NCBI RefSeq assembly: GCF_022163125.1
Contig: NZ_CP091881.1
Coordinates: 4,154,001-4,218,000, forward strand
DNA: 64,000 bases
Reading direction: 5' to 3'
Source of the DNA: Paenibacillus sp. HWE-109
GTDB lineage: Bacteria > Bacillota > Bacilli > Paenibacillales > NBRC-103111
Shown in pieces: positions 6,695 to 16,226 of the stretch (position 1 is its first letter; each line of letters opens with the position of its first letter). The notes beneath the pieces are model-generated. The model saw only the letters and a program-made list of their open reading frames with translations. It was not told the origin of the DNA and made no database searches. A program made the translations under genes and the position numbers.

Positions 6695-8425
6695 TTATAC
6701 CCTTGATTTCTTATTTCTTGCCATGGCAAGCATTTCCCCTGCGTGATGCAGCGTCGTTTCCGTCACTTCCACGCCCCCAAGCATGCGGGCTAATTCCTCA
6801 ATGCGCCCCGCATCCGGCATGTCTTGAACACGCGTGAACGTTCTCTCTTGATCCACTTCTTTACGAATATAGAAATGAACATCGGCGAAGCTGGCAACTT
6901 GAGGCAAATGAGTAATTGAGAATACTTGGCACGTTGTCGACAGCACTGACATTTTCTCAGCGATAGCTTGCGCCGCGCGACCGCTGACGCCAGTATCCAC
7001 TTCATCAAAAACAAGAACAGGAATTTGATCAATCCTTGCAAAAATAGTCTTCATCGCGAGCATGATCCGTGAAAGCTCCCCGCCAGAAGCAATCTTGCTC
7101 AAGCCACGCAAGGGCTCACCTGGGTTCGGAGCCATCAGGAATTCAATTTGATCAATACCGTGACGCGAATAGCGAACTTTCTTGCCCTCAACTTCGATAC
7201 CGCCTCGTTCATCGACCGCCTGCTCAACCTGGACACGGAATTGGGTCCGCTCCATTTGCAGATCACGCAGCTCATGTTCGATCTGAACACCCAACTGTTG
7301 AGCGATCCCTTTGCGCAGATTGGACAGATCCAACGCAGCCACGCTAAGCTGTTTTTCCAAGACGATCAGTTTTTCTTCTATTTTTCGGATATGCTCGTCT
7401 TTATTTTCAATGGTGTCGACTTCGGTTTTGATTTTTTCCAAATAGGTGAGGATCTCTTTAATATTCTCTCCATATTTTCGGCGAAGAGACGTGATTGTAT
7501 CCAATCTTTGTTCAATAAAATCCAATCGGGAAGAATTGAATTCAATGCCATCGCGGTAATCTCGCAGTTGATAAGCCGCGTCTTCCAGTTGATAGTAGGC
7601 GGATTGTGCTTGCTCTAAGAGTGGAGCCAAATTCGCAGGATCAAGCTGAACAATATCTTGAATACGAGAAACGGCTTTGCCGGCAGCATCTAATCCGCGA
7701 TTGGTCGCGTAGAGAAAGTCATACGCCTCCGAACTGCTCTGATACAATTTCTCCGCATTGGCGAGCTTGCGTTTCTCTTCCGCGAGTGTTTCATCCTCAC
7801 CAATTTTCAACTTCGCTGCTGAAATCTCATCGATCTGGAAACGATAAAGATCTAGCATTTGCAGTGCTTGTTTGCTCGTTTCTTGAATATCGCGCAGATC
7901 CTTTTGAAGTTTCATATATTCGTCATAAGCTGCTTGATAGATTTTTTTGGCCGCCTGAATCTCCGAATCTCCGAATAAATCAAGAGAGTGCAAATGCTCT
8001 TCGACATTTAATAAAGATTGATGTTCATGCTGCCCATGAATATTAACCAGCCATTCACCCGTTTTGCGCAGCATCGTCAAATTAACAAGTTGGCCGTTAA
8101 TCCGGCTTGAACTTTTACCAGTAGCCGTAATCTCACGCCGTATAAGCAAATGTTCGCTGGAATCCGCCTGGATGCCGATTTCTGTAAGCGTATGCCAAAC
8201 CGGATGTGATGGCGGCAATTCAAACATCGCTTCAATCTCCGCTTTGTCAGCGCCATACCGGACCAGGTCTGACGACCCTCTGCCCCCTACAATAAGTGTA
8301 AGCGCATCAATGATGATGGACTTACCGGCTCCGGTTTCCCCTGTCAGGACATGAAAACCTGCTTTGAAACGAATATGTACATGTTCAATTACGGCCAAAT
8401 TACGTATCGAAAGTTCTGTAAGCAT
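6695..8425 (-). CDS. recN: DNA repair protein RecN
   Basis: 576 residues, full length. An SMC-like ATPase: Walker A GETGAGKS at residues 29-36, long central coiled coil (about 150-380), signature KIASGGELSRIMLAM, and Walker B VLVFDEVDTGVSG followed by the H-loop SITHLPQVASFAD. RecN is recruited early to double-strand breaks and tethers DNA. The ATG at 8425 has GGAGG six bases upstream. It is 15 bases after the argR stop, so argR and recN are co-transcribed, as is common in Bacillota. Confidence 0.97.
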   Translation of the reverse strand: MLTELSIRNLAVIEHVHIRFKAGFHVLTGETGAGKSIIIDALTLIVGGRGSSDLVRYGADKAEIEAMFELPPSHPVWHTLTEIGIQADSSEHLLIRREITATGKSSSRINGQLVNLTMLRKTGEWLVNIHGQHEHQSLLNVEEHLHSLDLFGDSEIQAAKKIYQAAYDEYMKLQKDLRDIQETSKQALQMLDLYRFQIDEISAAKLKIGEDETLAEEKRKLANAEKLYQSSSEAYDFLYATNRGLDAAGKAVSRIQDIVQLDPANLAPLLEQAQSAYYQLEDAAYQLRDYRDGIEFNSSRLDFIEQRLDTITSLRRKYGENIKEILTYLEKIKTEVDTIENKDEHIRKIEEKLIVLEKQLSVAALDLSNLRKGIAQQLGVQIEHELRDLQMERTQFRVQVEQAVDERGGIEVEGKKVRYSRHGIDQIEFLMAPNPGEPLRGLSKIASGGELSRIMLAMKTIFARIDQIPVLVFDEVDTGVSGRAAQAIAEKMSVLSTTCQVFSITHLPQVASFADVHFYIRKEVDQERTFTRVQDMPDAGRIEELARMLGGVEVTETTLHHAGEMLAMARNKKSRV

Positions 8426-8440
8426 CTGCGCCTCCTGGCA

Positions 8441-8890
8441 TTAAGATAGTAAGGACATTACTTCATTAACAAACGTACCACTGTTCTCCTTGCCGCGGCA
8501 AATAACGAGAATGGTATCATCGCCACAGATCGTTCCCATGACACCATTCCACTCCAAATTATCAATAAGTGCACAGATCGTATTCGCAGTCCCCGGCAAA
8601 CATTTCATTACAACCAGATTGTCGGTAGAATCAATGCTGACAAAATGATCGCTTAACGCTCTTCGCAGCCTTTGCATCGGATTGAAGCGTTGATCTGCAG
8701 GCATGGAGTATTTATAACGCCCATCATCCAAAGGAATCTTGATCAAGTGCAGCTCTTTGATATCGCGGGATACGGTTGCTTGCGTGACATGGAAACCGGC
8801 AGCTCGCAGAGATTCCACCAATTCATCCTGTGTTTCGATCTCATTGTTCGTTATGATTTCTCTGATTTTTACATGCCTTTGACCTTTCAT
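8441..8890 (-). CDS. argR: Arginine repressor ArgR/AhrC
   Basis: 149 residues. The N-terminal winged helix (KIREIITNNEIETQDELVES, then ATVSRDIKELHLIKI) binds ARG operators, and the C-terminal domain (NLVVMKCLPGTANTICALID, with GTICGDDTILVICR) makes the hexamer and binds arginine through the acidic GDD. It represses arginine biosynthesis and activates catabolism. No arg genes are nearby; the linkage to recN is the conserved bacillar arrangement. A terminator after tlyA upstream suggests argR begins its own unit. Confidence 0.96.
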   Translation of the reverse strand: MKGQRHVKIREIITNNEIETQDELVESLRAAGFHVTQATVSRDIKELHLIKIPLDDGRYKYSMPADQRFNPMQRLRRALSDHFVSIDSTDNLVVMKCLPGTANTICALIDNLEWNGVMGTICGDDTILVICRGKENSGTFVNEVMSLLS

Positions 8891-8985
8891 ACTTACACCT
8901 CTATGTGAAAAGTAATTTTCTGATTTTTGTTCGACGACCTAATCTCATAATTCGCGGATTTACTCGGAAAACCTTTTTATGAAGT

Positions 8986-9032
8986 GAAAAAACCCATCTC
9001 TGGGCCGCGAAAGGCGTTCGCAAAGATGAGTT
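8986..9032 (-). terminator. Terminator after tlyA
   Basis: On the minus strand AACTCATCT pairs with AGATGGGTT (one wobble) around a structured loop that contains a second GCG/CGC pairing, followed by TTTTTTC. It separates tlyA from argR. Confidence 0.7.
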
Positions 9033-9868
9033 TATTTGCCATGCAATTTCTGGGCTTCTTTGACCATCTCGGCAATAAACCCTTTCAAAGACGCGGCGTC
9101 AACATAAGAAGCTTCACCTTGGGAATCACTTGACCAATAAGCCAGGAATTCAATGTTCCCTTCGCCGCCAGTAATGGGAGAATACGTCAACCCTTTTAAT
9201 CGAAATCCAAGCTCTTCTGCAAACGTAAGCACTGTATGAAGAACTTCCGCATGAACAGCCGGATCGCGGACGACTCCGGACTTGCCGACTTTTTCTCGGC
9301 CAGCTTCGAATTGAGGTTTGATTAAAGCAACAACATGCCCTTGATCCAATAAGATCTCCTTGAGCGGCGGCAGAATGATGCGCAATGAAATGAAGGAAAC
9401 GTCAATACTTGCAAACGTTGGTCGCGGCCCGTTCAGATCTTCGACTTTCGTATAACGGAAATTCGTTCTCTCCATCACGTGGACCCGCTCATCATTGCGC
9501 AGCGACCAGTCCAATTGGTTATAACCGACATCAACCGCATACACGGATGACGCCCCATTTTGCAGCGCGCAGTCGGTGAAGCCTCCTGTTGAAGCTCCAA
9601 TATCCAACATAACGGCCCCGTTCAAATCAATGCTGAATTGTTTGAGCGCTTTCTCCAACTTAAGTCCGCCTCTACTGACGTAAGGATGCAGCGCACCCTT
9701 CACTCTCAATACAGCTTTCCGACTAATCTTCATGCCGGCTTTGTCTGCAGGTTCTTCATCAGCAAAAACAAGGCCTGCCATAATGGCGGCCTTTGCTTTT
9801 TCTCTGCTTTCGAAATAGCCTTGTTCAAGAAGCAATATATCTACCCGTTCTTTATCTGATGCTGACAT
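9032..9868 (-). CDS. tlyA: TlyA-family rRNA 2'-O-methyltransferase (YqxC)
   Basis: 278 residues. An N-terminal S4 RNA-binding domain (about 6-65, RVDILLLEQGYFESREKAKA and VSRGGLKLEKAL) precedes an FtsJ-like SAM methyltransferase domain with the cofactor motif MLDIGASTGGFTDCAL and the catalytic Lys region of ALIKPQFEAGREKVGKSGVV. TlyA proteins methylate 2'-OH groups of cytidines in 16S/23S rRNA; some members have also been called hemolysins. It lies 37 bases after dxs in the conserved xseB-ispA-dxs-tlyA order. Confidence 0.93.
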   Translation of the reverse strand: MSASDKERVDILLLEQGYFESREKAKAAIMAGLVFADEEPADKAGMKISRKAVLRVKGALHPYVSRGGLKLEKALKQFSIDLNGAVMLDIGASTGGFTDCALQNGASSVYAVDVGYNQLDWSLRNDERVHVMERTNFRYTKVEDLNGPRPTFASIDVSFISLRIILPPLKEILLDQGHVVALIKPQFEAGREKVGKSGVVRDPAVHAEVLHTVLTFAEELGFRLKGLTYSPITGGEGNIEFLAYWSSDSQGEASYVDAASLKGFIAEMVKEAQKLHGK

Positions 9869-9905
9869 TGTGTTTGTGTAACTCCTATTCGTATCGTTAC
9901 GAGGC

Positions 9906-11792
9906 CTAGGCCCGTTGTCGTTTACGTGGTACTAGCTTCTTAACTTCTGCAATCAAATTAGTCGTTGTAAGACCGACTTCTTCACGCTGTTCCTTCACGG
10001 ACCCATGCTCCACAAAGTAATCCGGAATTCCCATCACGTTCACATGCATGCCAACGACATTGTGACCTGCATAAAATTCCAAAACCGCACTTCCGAAACC
10101 ACCTTGGATTGTCCCCTCTTCCATTGTAATGACTGGAATGGAGTCGCTGGCAAGCTGCAGCAAGTAAGCTTCATCGAGCGGTTTGATGAATCGTGAATTC
10201 ACAACACGCAGATGAATGCCTTCTTTGGACAACTGCTCCGCAGCATCCAAAGCGACTTGAACCATTGGACCGACAGCCAACACTGCGGCATAGTCGCCTT
10301 CACGAAGTGTTTCCCACTTCCCAATCGGAATCGCCGTCGGCTCTTCGTCTATACTAACTCCGATCCCATTGATACGCGGGTAACGATAGGCAATCGGGCC
10401 TTCATCGTATTCAAGCGCCGTTTGCATCATGTCACGAAGTTCCTTCTCATCTTTAGGCATCATCAAAACCATATTCGGCAATGTCCGCAAAAACGAAATA
10501 TCGTATACCCCTTGATGCGTTTCCCCATCAGGTCCAACGAAACCGGCACGGTCAATCGCGAATGTAACATTCAGCTTAGGCCGGCAAATATCATGCACGA
10601 CTTGGTCATATGCTCTTTGAAGGAATGTTGAATACACGGCAAAAACAGGCTTCAACCCTTCACTAGCCAGACCCGCGCACAACGTAGCCGCATGCTGCTC
10701 CGCAATCCCTACATCAATCATCCGATCAGGGAAATGCTTTGCAAATTTCAGCAGTCCGGAACCACCAGGCATGGCAGGTGTCACAGCAACAATGCGTGAA
10801 TCCTTCTCAGCCTGTTCGATTAATGTATTGCCAAAAATTTCTGTATACATAGGGGGACCTACGGATTTAAGCACTTGGCCTGATTCGATCTTGTAAGGTC
10901 CCAGACCATGCCATGTATGCGAATCCTTTTCAGCAGGTGTATAACCTTTTCCTTTGGTTGTAACGACGTGCACCAGCACAGGACCGTTTACTTTTTCTGC
11001 TTGCTTGAGTGTTTCGAACAGTACATGCAAATTATGTCCATCGATAGGACCAATATAGGTGAAACCAAGCTCTTCGAACCAAACGCCATTGAGAACAAAA
11101 TATTTCAGACTGTCCTTCAGCTTTTCCGCTGTTTTGGCCAGCGTGCCGCCGATGGCAGGAATTTTCTTCAGTAAATGTTCGACTTCTTCCTTGGCTTTCA
11201 AATAATGACGATCCGAACGAATTTTGCTCAAATAATTATGAATAGCACCTACGTTAGGCGCAATGGACATTTCGTTGTCATTCAGAATGACCATAATATT
11301 TTTCTTTTCGTGACCAATATGATTCATCGCTTCCAGCGCCATACCACCGGTTATTGCGCCATCACCAATAATGGCAACAACCTTGTTGTGTTCACCTTTT
11401 AGATCGCGAGCCATCGCCATCCCCATAGCGGCGGATAGAGAAGTTGAGCTATGTCCAGCCTCCCAGACGTCATGCTCGCTTTCGGAACGTTTGACAAAGC
11501 CACAAAGGCCCTTATATTTACGCAGCGTATCAAATTTATCTTTGCGACCGGTTAAAATTTTGTGAACGTAAGCTTGATGGCCCACGTCGAAAATCAATTT
11601 ATCATACGGGCTGTGGAACATGGTATGTAAAGCAATAGTGAGCTCAACCACTCCTAAGTTCGGGGCAAGGTGTCCGCCTGTAACGGACAGCTTTTCAATC
11701 AGAAATTGACGGATTTCACCTGCCAATGTCTCAAGCTCCGTCAAGGATAACCGTTTCAAGTCCTCAGGCCGATTGATTTGTTCGAGCAGCAC
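9906..11792 (-). CDS. dxs: 1-deoxy-D-xylulose-5-phosphate synthase
   Basis: 628 residues, normal length. The thiamine-diphosphate motif is VAIIGDGAITGGMALEAMNH followed by IMVILNDNEMSI; the transketolase-like domain has the catalytic His in ETHQGVYDISFL and the phosphate-binding AYRYPR; a transketolase C domain closes the protein. Dxs condenses pyruvate and glyceraldehyde 3-phosphate, the first step of the MEP isoprenoid pathway. The start is a GTG with GAGGAAAC upstream. It lies directly downstream of ispA, so two isoprenoid steps are grouped. Confidence 0.97.
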   Translation of the reverse strand: MLLEQINRPEDLKRLSLTELETLAGEIRQFLIEKLSVTGGHLAPNLGVVELTIALHTMFHSPYDKLIFDVGHQAYVHKILTGRKDKFDTLRKYKGLCGFVKRSESEHDVWEAGHSSTSLSAAMGMAMARDLKGEHNKVVAIIGDGAITGGMALEAMNHIGHEKKNIMVILNDNEMSIAPNVGAIHNYLSKIRSDRHYLKAKEEVEHLLKKIPAIGGTLAKTAEKLKDSLKYFVLNGVWFEELGFTYIGPIDGHNLHVLFETLKQAEKVNGPVLVHVVTTKGKGYTPAEKDSHTWHGLGPYKIESGQVLKSVGPPMYTEIFGNTLIEQAEKDSRIVAVTPAMPGGSGLLKFAKHFPDRMIDVGIAEQHAATLCAGLASEGLKPVFAVYSTFLQRAYDQVVHDICRPKLNVTFAIDRAGFVGPDGETHQGVYDISFLRTLPNMVLMMPKDEKELRDMMQTALEYDEGPIAYRYPRINGIGVSIDEEPTAIPIGKWETLREGDYAAVLAVGPMVQVALDAAEQLSKEGIHLRVVNSRFIKPLDEAYLLQLASDSIPVITMEEGTIQGGFGSAVLEFYAGHNVVGMHVNVMGIPDYFVEHGSVKEQREEVGLTTTNLIAEVKKLVPRKRQRA

Positions 11793-11900
11793 GCTTGTTT
11801 CCTCACTTTCAATGTGAAAATGCTAAGATTTCAACATTATATCATAGTTTTGGGTAAATCGTGTAAGTCCACCTAAGAGAGCACCGTTCGGTGCCCCAAC

Positions 11901-12806
11901 CTAGTGGTCTCGCTGCATCAAATAATCCGCCAGTTGCAGCAAGCGCTCTGGATTCGCCAAGTTGGCTTGAAGGAGCGCCGCTTTGGCTTGAAGCGTTAAT
12001 TCCTTCACTTTTTTCTCGGAAGCTTCGAGTCCGATGAAATAAGGATACGTCACCTTTTGCTGTTTCTCATCGCTTTTGACCGGTTTGCCCAGCTTCTGTT
12101 CATCACCGATAATATCCAGAATATCATCCTGAATTTGAAATGCTAACCCAAGCGCATTGCCGAAGTCCGTCAAAGCACTGAGCTGCGCATTCGTAGCCCC
12201 GGCGATATGAGCGCCTGCGCGCAAGGAGAAGACAATGAGATCGCTTGTTTTGTGCAAGTGAATGAATTCCAGTTCCTCGAGCTTGGTTAGCCCTTGCTCG
12301 CCAAGCATATCCGCAGCTTGACCGCCTACCATCCCGCGAGCCCCTGCATAATCGGCCAGTTCCTCGGTAATGGCAAGCACCCGCTCTGCTGGGATGGCGT
12401 GCTCTCGGTGAGCTCTGGTGACGCTGTAGAAAGCTTGTGTAAGCAGGCCGTCACCGGCCAGAATAGCCATAGCTTCTCCATAGACCTTGTGGTTCGTCAG
12501 TTTGCCCCGGCGGTAATCATCATTGTCCATTGCCGGCAGATCATCGTGAACCAGCGAATAGGTATGAACCATTTCGATGGCCAAGGCTACCGGCAAGGCC
12601 GCTGCTTGGGAGCCTCCAAGAGCCTCCGCTGCGGCGAGCACCATGATCGGGCGCAGTCTTTTGCCCCCTGCCATTAAGGAGTAGTTCATTGACTCCCTAA
12701 GTGAACTGGGAACATCCCATTTTTCGGGCAATGCTTGTATTAATGCAGCTTCGACCATGTCGACATGGGAAGCGATATATTCCTGAATGGTGGACGTCGT
12801 CTTCAA
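11901..12806 (-). CDS. ispA: Polyprenyl (farnesyl) diphosphate synthase
   Basis: 301 residues. Both aspartate-rich motifs of trans-prenyltransferases are present: DDLPAMDNDD with RRGK soon after, and DDILDIIGDE near residue 225. Length and context match farnesyl/geranyl diphosphate synthase IspA, which adds isopentenyl diphosphate to allylic diphosphates. The TTG start follows the xseB stop by one base (AATTAG, G, TTG), so translation is coupled. A GCACCG/CGGTGC hairpin lies just downstream before dxs. Confidence 0.95.
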   Translation of the reverse strand: MKTTSTIQEYIASHVDMVEAALIQALPEKWDVPSSLRESMNYSLMAGGKRLRPIMVLAAAEALGGSQAAALPVALAIEMVHTYSLVHDDLPAMDNDDYRRGKLTNHKVYGEAMAILAGDGLLTQAFYSVTRAHREHAIPAERVLAITEELADYAGARGMVGGQAADMLGEQGLTKLEELEFIHLHKTSDLIVFSLRAGAHIAGATNAQLSALTDFGNALGLAFQIQDDILDIIGDEQKLGKPVKSDEKQQKVTYPYFIGLEASEKKVKELTLQAKAALLQANLANPERLLQLADYLMQRDH

Positions 12807-12807
12807 C

Positions 12808-13062
12808 CTAATTCCCCTTATCTTCCAAGGCAGGTTGGAAAGGCTTTCTGCTTACAGTGCCTGCTTCCCCTTCAACCAGCATCTCAATTTTCTTTTCCAC
12901 TTGTTCAAGCTTCACCCCGCATAGATGCGAGAGTCGAACGCCTTCCTGATACAAGTCAATCGCTTTCTCCAGCGGTACATCCCCGCTCTCCAACTGAGCC
13001 ACTATGCGCTCAAGCTGTTCAATCGCTTGTTCGAAGCTAACTTCGGTTTCACTCGTTGACAT
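12808..13062 (-). CDS. xseB: Exodeoxyribonuclease VII small subunit
   Basis: 84 residues, typical XseB: FEQAIEQLERIVAQLESGDV followed by PLEKAIDLYQEGVRLSHLC and a coiled coil. It forms the small subunit of exonuclease VII, which degrades single-stranded DNA from both ends. Its start overlaps the 3' end of xseA by 14 bases, and its stop is one base before ispA, so the three genes are translationally coupled. Confidence 0.95.
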   Translation of the reverse strand: MSTSETEVSFEQAIEQLERIVAQLESGDVPLEKAIDLYQEGVRLSHLCGVKLEQVEKKIEMLVEGEAGTVSRKPFQPALEDKGN

Positions 13063-14419
13063 CTTTGTTCTCCTCCATCCCCGATACCTGACAATTCAAT
13101 CTGCCATCTTTCAGGCGAATCTTCACCGTATCCCCTACTTGCACTTGGGTAACGGAACGAATGAGCTGCTGCTCTTGATCGTCATACGCCAAGCTGTAGC
13201 CCCGCTGCATAACCTTCAGCGGGCTGAGGGCGTCCAAGTGACGGACGCCTGACTGCCACTCCTGCTTCTTCGAGCGCAGGAGGGTCTGCATGGCCGTGAG
13301 CATCTGCCGCCCCGCTGTATCCAGGCGGCTCTTCGCGAACACGGCCTGCTCTTTGGGGTTGAAGCTGGATAAGCTGCGCTCCAGCTTCATATGGCGCTCC
13401 GCCAGCTTGGCGATGCGCTGGCGCATGCGGTAACCGAGCTGCTCATGCAGCCGGTCGAGCCGCTCGGCAGGCTGCATGAGCAGCTGCCTGCGGGGGTTCG
13501 TCAGGAACGCGGAGCGCTTCGCGCGCTCCAGCCGTTCCTGCTTGCGGCGCAGCTGCTGAAGCAGCCCGTAGTGCAGCCGCTGCGACTGCTGCGCCAGCTG
13601 TTGCTTCAGCTCGAGGTGGTTCGGCACCGCGAGCTCAGCCGCCGCCGTAGGCGTCGGCGCTCTCAGATCGGCGACGAAGTCCGCGATCGTGAAGTCCGTC
13701 TCATGGCCGACGGCCGAGATGACGGGAATAGCGGAGGCGGCGATAGCCCGCGCGACGATCTCCTCGTTGAACGCCCACAGCTCCTCCAAGGAGCCGCCTC
13801 CGCGGCCTACGATGAGCACATCGGCTTCCCCGAGTCTATTCATGGCTTCGATCGCCTTGACGATCGAAGGCCCCGCTTGCGCGCCCTGTACCAGGACCGG
13901 GTACAGAAGAATCTGAACCGACGGGTAGCGGCGCTGCAGCGTGATGATAACATCACGCACCGCGGCTCCTGTCGGCGAAGTGATCACGCCGATCGCGCGC
14001 GGAAACCGAGGAATCGGTTTCTTGCGCTCCGCGGCGAACAGCCCCTCAACTTCGAGCTTCTTCTTCAACTGCTCGAAGGCTAGATACAGACTGCCGATGC
14101 CATCCGGCTGCATCGCGGTGACATAGAACTGATAAGCTCCGTCTCTTTCATATACGGAAATATTACCGCGAGCGATCACTTTCGTTCCCTCTTTGGGAAT
14201 AAATCCGAGCTTCTGGTTATGAGAAGCAAACATAATGCTTTTCAATCTGCCTTCAGCATCTTTGATCGTGAAATACATATGCCCGCTGGAATGATGGGTG
14301 AAATTGGAGATTTCACCACGCACCCAGACATCCTGAAGACGAGAATCGCCTTCAAGCAACAGTTTAATATATCGATTTAATTCCTTGACCGATAAGATCT
14401 TCGTGTCGTTTCTCGCCAT
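13049..14419 (-). CDS. xseA: Exodeoxyribonuclease VII large subunit
   Basis: 456 residues. An N-terminal OB fold (VWVRGEISNFTHHSSGHMYF) is followed by the catalytic domain with GVITSPTGAAVRDVI, LIVGRGGGSLEELWAFN and SAVGHETDFTIADFVADLRA, then a long Arg/Gln-rich coiled coil and a C-terminal domain with LMQRGYSLAYD. The coiled-coil region (about 13,300-13,700 on the DNA) is visibly richer in GC than its surroundings, which also creates long antisense open frames that are not genes. Confidence 0.97.
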   Translation of the reverse strand: MARNDTKILSVKELNRYIKLLLEGDSRLQDVWVRGEISNFTHHSSGHMYFTIKDAEGRLKSIMFASHNQKLGFIPKEGTKVIARGNISVYERDGAYQFYVTAMQPDGIGSLYLAFEQLKKKLEVEGLFAAERKKPIPRFPRAIGVITSPTGAAVRDVIITLQRRYPSVQILLYPVLVQGAQAGPSIVKAIEAMNRLGEADVLIVGRGGGSLEELWAFNEEIVARAIAASAIPVISAVGHETDFTIADFVADLRAPTPTAAAELAVPNHLELKQQLAQQSQRLHYGLLQQLRRKQERLERAKRSAFLTNPRRQLLMQPAERLDRLHEQLGYRMRQRIAKLAERHMKLERSLSSFNPKEQAVFAKSRLDTAGRQMLTAMQTLLRSKKQEWQSGVRHLDALSPLKVMQRGYSLAYDDQEQQLIRSVTQVQVGDTVKIRLKDGRLNCQVSGMEENKDVNE

Positions 14420-14427
14420 AAGCCCGA

Positions 14428-15294
14428 TTAAACACTCACATTCGATTTGGCTGCACGTGCTGCGGCATCAACCGTATTGCGCAGCAGCATAGTGATGGTC
14501 ATCGGCCCCACACAACCTGGTACAGGTGTAATCGCACTGGCAATTTCTTTTACCGCTTCGAAGTCAACGTCTCCTGTCAACTTCCCGTCAGCCGGACGAT
14601 TCATCCCTACATCGATAACAACTGCACCCGGTTTGACATGATGCGCTTTGATCAAATGAGCCTTCCCTACAGCTACAACGAGAATGTCGGCTTGCTTCGT
14701 AATTCCCTCCATATTCGGAGTGCGGGAATGCACGACTGATACGGTAGCATGTTCACGCAAGAGCAGCATAGCCATCGGTTTTCCGACAATATTGCTTCTC
14801 CCGACAACCACAGCATGCTTGCCCGCAATGTCAACGCCCGTACGCTTCAGAATTTCAATAACCCCATGAGGCGTACAAGGCTTCATGCCGTCTTTGCCAA
14901 TCATCAGATTCCCGACATTCACTGGATGGAAGCAATCCACATCCTTCAGCGGGTCAATTTCATCCACAACGGCTTCTTCATTGATATGCTTTGGCAGTGG
15001 GGATTGAACGAGAATTCCGTTAATTCGACTATCGCTATTAAATCGATGAATCAGATCAATTAATTCTTGCTGTGTCGTTTGCTCAGGCAGGCGGTGGACT
15101 TCCGAGTATATCCCTACATCATCACATGCTTTTGCCTTATTTCTAACGTAAACCTGTGAAGCTGCATCTTCCCCGACAATAACAACAACAAGACCAGGTT
15201 GATTGCCGCCAGCTGTTAATGCCGCTGCATCTCTCCTGATCTCCTCACGTATGGAACTTACCAATTCTTTTCCGTTAATAACTTGTCCAGACAC
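14428..15294 (-). CDS. folD: Bifunctional methylenetetrahydrofolate dehydrogenase/cyclohydrolase
   Basis: 288 residues. It has the FolD catalytic Tyr/Lys in SQVYVRNKAKACDDVGI, the signature ILVQSPLPKHI, the nucleotide-binding VVGRSNIVGKPMAMLL and the closing PGCVGPMTITMLLRNT. It interconverts methylene-, methenyl- and formyl-tetrahydrofolate in one-carbon metabolism. The start is GTG with GAGGGGG upstream. It lies between nusB and xseA in the conserved order. The gap before it carries a CTTAC/GTAAG palindrome. Confidence 0.97.
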   Translation of the reverse strand: MSGQVINGKELVSSIREEIRRDAAALTAGGNQPGLVVVIVGEDAASQVYVRNKAKACDDVGIYSEVHRLPEQTTQQELIDLIHRFNSDSRINGILVQSPLPKHINEEAVVDEIDPLKDVDCFHPVNVGNLMIGKDGMKPCTPHGVIEILKRTGVDIAGKHAVVVGRSNIVGKPMAMLLLREHATVSVVHSRTPNMEGITKQADILVVAVGKAHLIKAHHVKPGAVVIDVGMNRPADGKLTGDVDFEAVKEIASAITPVPGCVGPMTITMLLRNTVDAAARAAKSNVSV

Positions 15295-15326
15295 GCTATT
15301 TCCCCCTCAGAATTTTCGTAGATAAG

Positions 15327-15339
15327 CTTACATCGTAAG
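15327..15339. repeat. CTTACATCGTAAG palindrome, copy 1
   Basis: A 13-base palindrome between nusB and folD. The identical 13-mer lies between accB and accC at 18827-18839. The function is unknown; it could be a small dispersed repeat. Confidence 0.4.
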
Positions 15340-15397
15340 GTTGTACTTACGAATACAACGCTTGCTATATAGAAATGGTTCGTATTATCAAATTGAA

Positions 15398-15856
15398 TTA
15401 AGACGGCGATACTTTGCTTTTGAGGTCGTCGACTTCCTTAATCATTTTACCCAGAACGCCATTCACGAACTTGCCAGACTCGTCTGTCCCATAATGCTTC
15501 GACAAATCAATCGCTTCATTCACGACAACTTTTGGTGGAACATCGTCTCTATACAACATTTCGTAGACAGCCAAACGCAGCACTTCACGATCCACACGTG
15601 AGAGCCTGTCCATTGCCCACCCTTTGAGGTACTCTTCCAGCAGCTCGTCGATGCTAACTTTATGACTATAAGTTCCTTCAACTAATTCTACGATATAGAC
15701 CGGATCTATTTTCTCCCCTTTGAAATCCAGCCCTGTTTCATTATCATGCTCTGCTTCATGAATCGCGACTTGCACAGCTTCCTGCGGGGTTGCCTCGTTC
15801 ATCTGAATTTGATAAAGACTTTGTACAGCAATTTCTCGTGCCACTCTGCGTTTCAT
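15398..15856 (-). CDS. nusB: Transcription antitermination factor NusB
   Basis: 152 residues, all-helical NusB fold: KRRVAREIAVQSLYQIQMNE at the start, then WAMDRLSRVDREVLRLAVYE, and VVVNEAIDLSKHYGTDESGK and FVNGVLGKM near the end, the standard signatures. NusB with NusE binds boxA RNA and prevents premature termination in rRNA operons. It lies after the Asp23/AmaP/DUF2273 genes and before folD. Confidence 0.96.
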   Translation of the reverse strand: MKRRVAREIAVQSLYQIQMNEATPQEAVQVAIHEAEHDNETGLDFKGEKIDPVYIVELVEGTYSHKVSIDELLEEYLKGWAMDRLSRVDREVLRLAVYEMLYRDDVPPKVVVNEAIDLSKHYGTDESGKFVNGVLGKMIKEVDDLKSKVSPS

Positions 15857-15984
15857 TATGGTCCTCCTAGGCGTTTTGCTCTGGCAAAACTGACTTCTGT
15901 TCTTCGTCCTAAAAACTCTTTTTACTAGTATACGTCATATTGGAATGAATCCAAACAAAAAAATCCATGGATGAACCAGGGATT

Positions 15985-16224
15985 TTAGCGAAACATTCTC
16001 CATTTTTGCGTGAGATAGCGCCAAATGTCTTCCAGCATGACGAAACTTTCCTTGCGATCCAGCTTGTTCCCGATATAATATCCGAGCAAAACGATGAAAC
16101 CAAAGATCAACATATCCCAAAATCCAAAAAACAAATAAATGAAGCCCAAAAAAACGCCTGCTGCCACTCCGCACACTTTGCCCCTATGGGACGCCCAAAG
16201 CTCATTCCACATGAGTGGGTTCAC
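15985..16224 (-). CDS. DUF2273 small membrane protein
   Basis: 79 residues with two membrane helices (about 17-34 and 36-52: KVCGVAAGVFLGFIYLFFG, DMLIFGFIVLLGYYIGNKL). This is the DUF2273 family, whose genes regularly sit with Asp23 and AmaP genes; here it follows amaP by two bases. It probably belongs to the membrane-anchored Asp23 envelope complex; its own function is not known. Confidence 0.85.
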   Translation of the reverse strand: MNPLMWNELWASHRGKVCGVAAGVFLGFIYLFFGFWDMLIFGFIVLLGYYIGNKLDRKESFVMLEDIWRYLTQKWRMFR

Positions 16225-16226
16225 CT

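Noticed and set aside
13391..14083. 230-codon plus-strand ORF
   Set aside because: Antisense to xseA in a GC-rich stretch; low-complexity Arg/Leu translation and no ribosome site.
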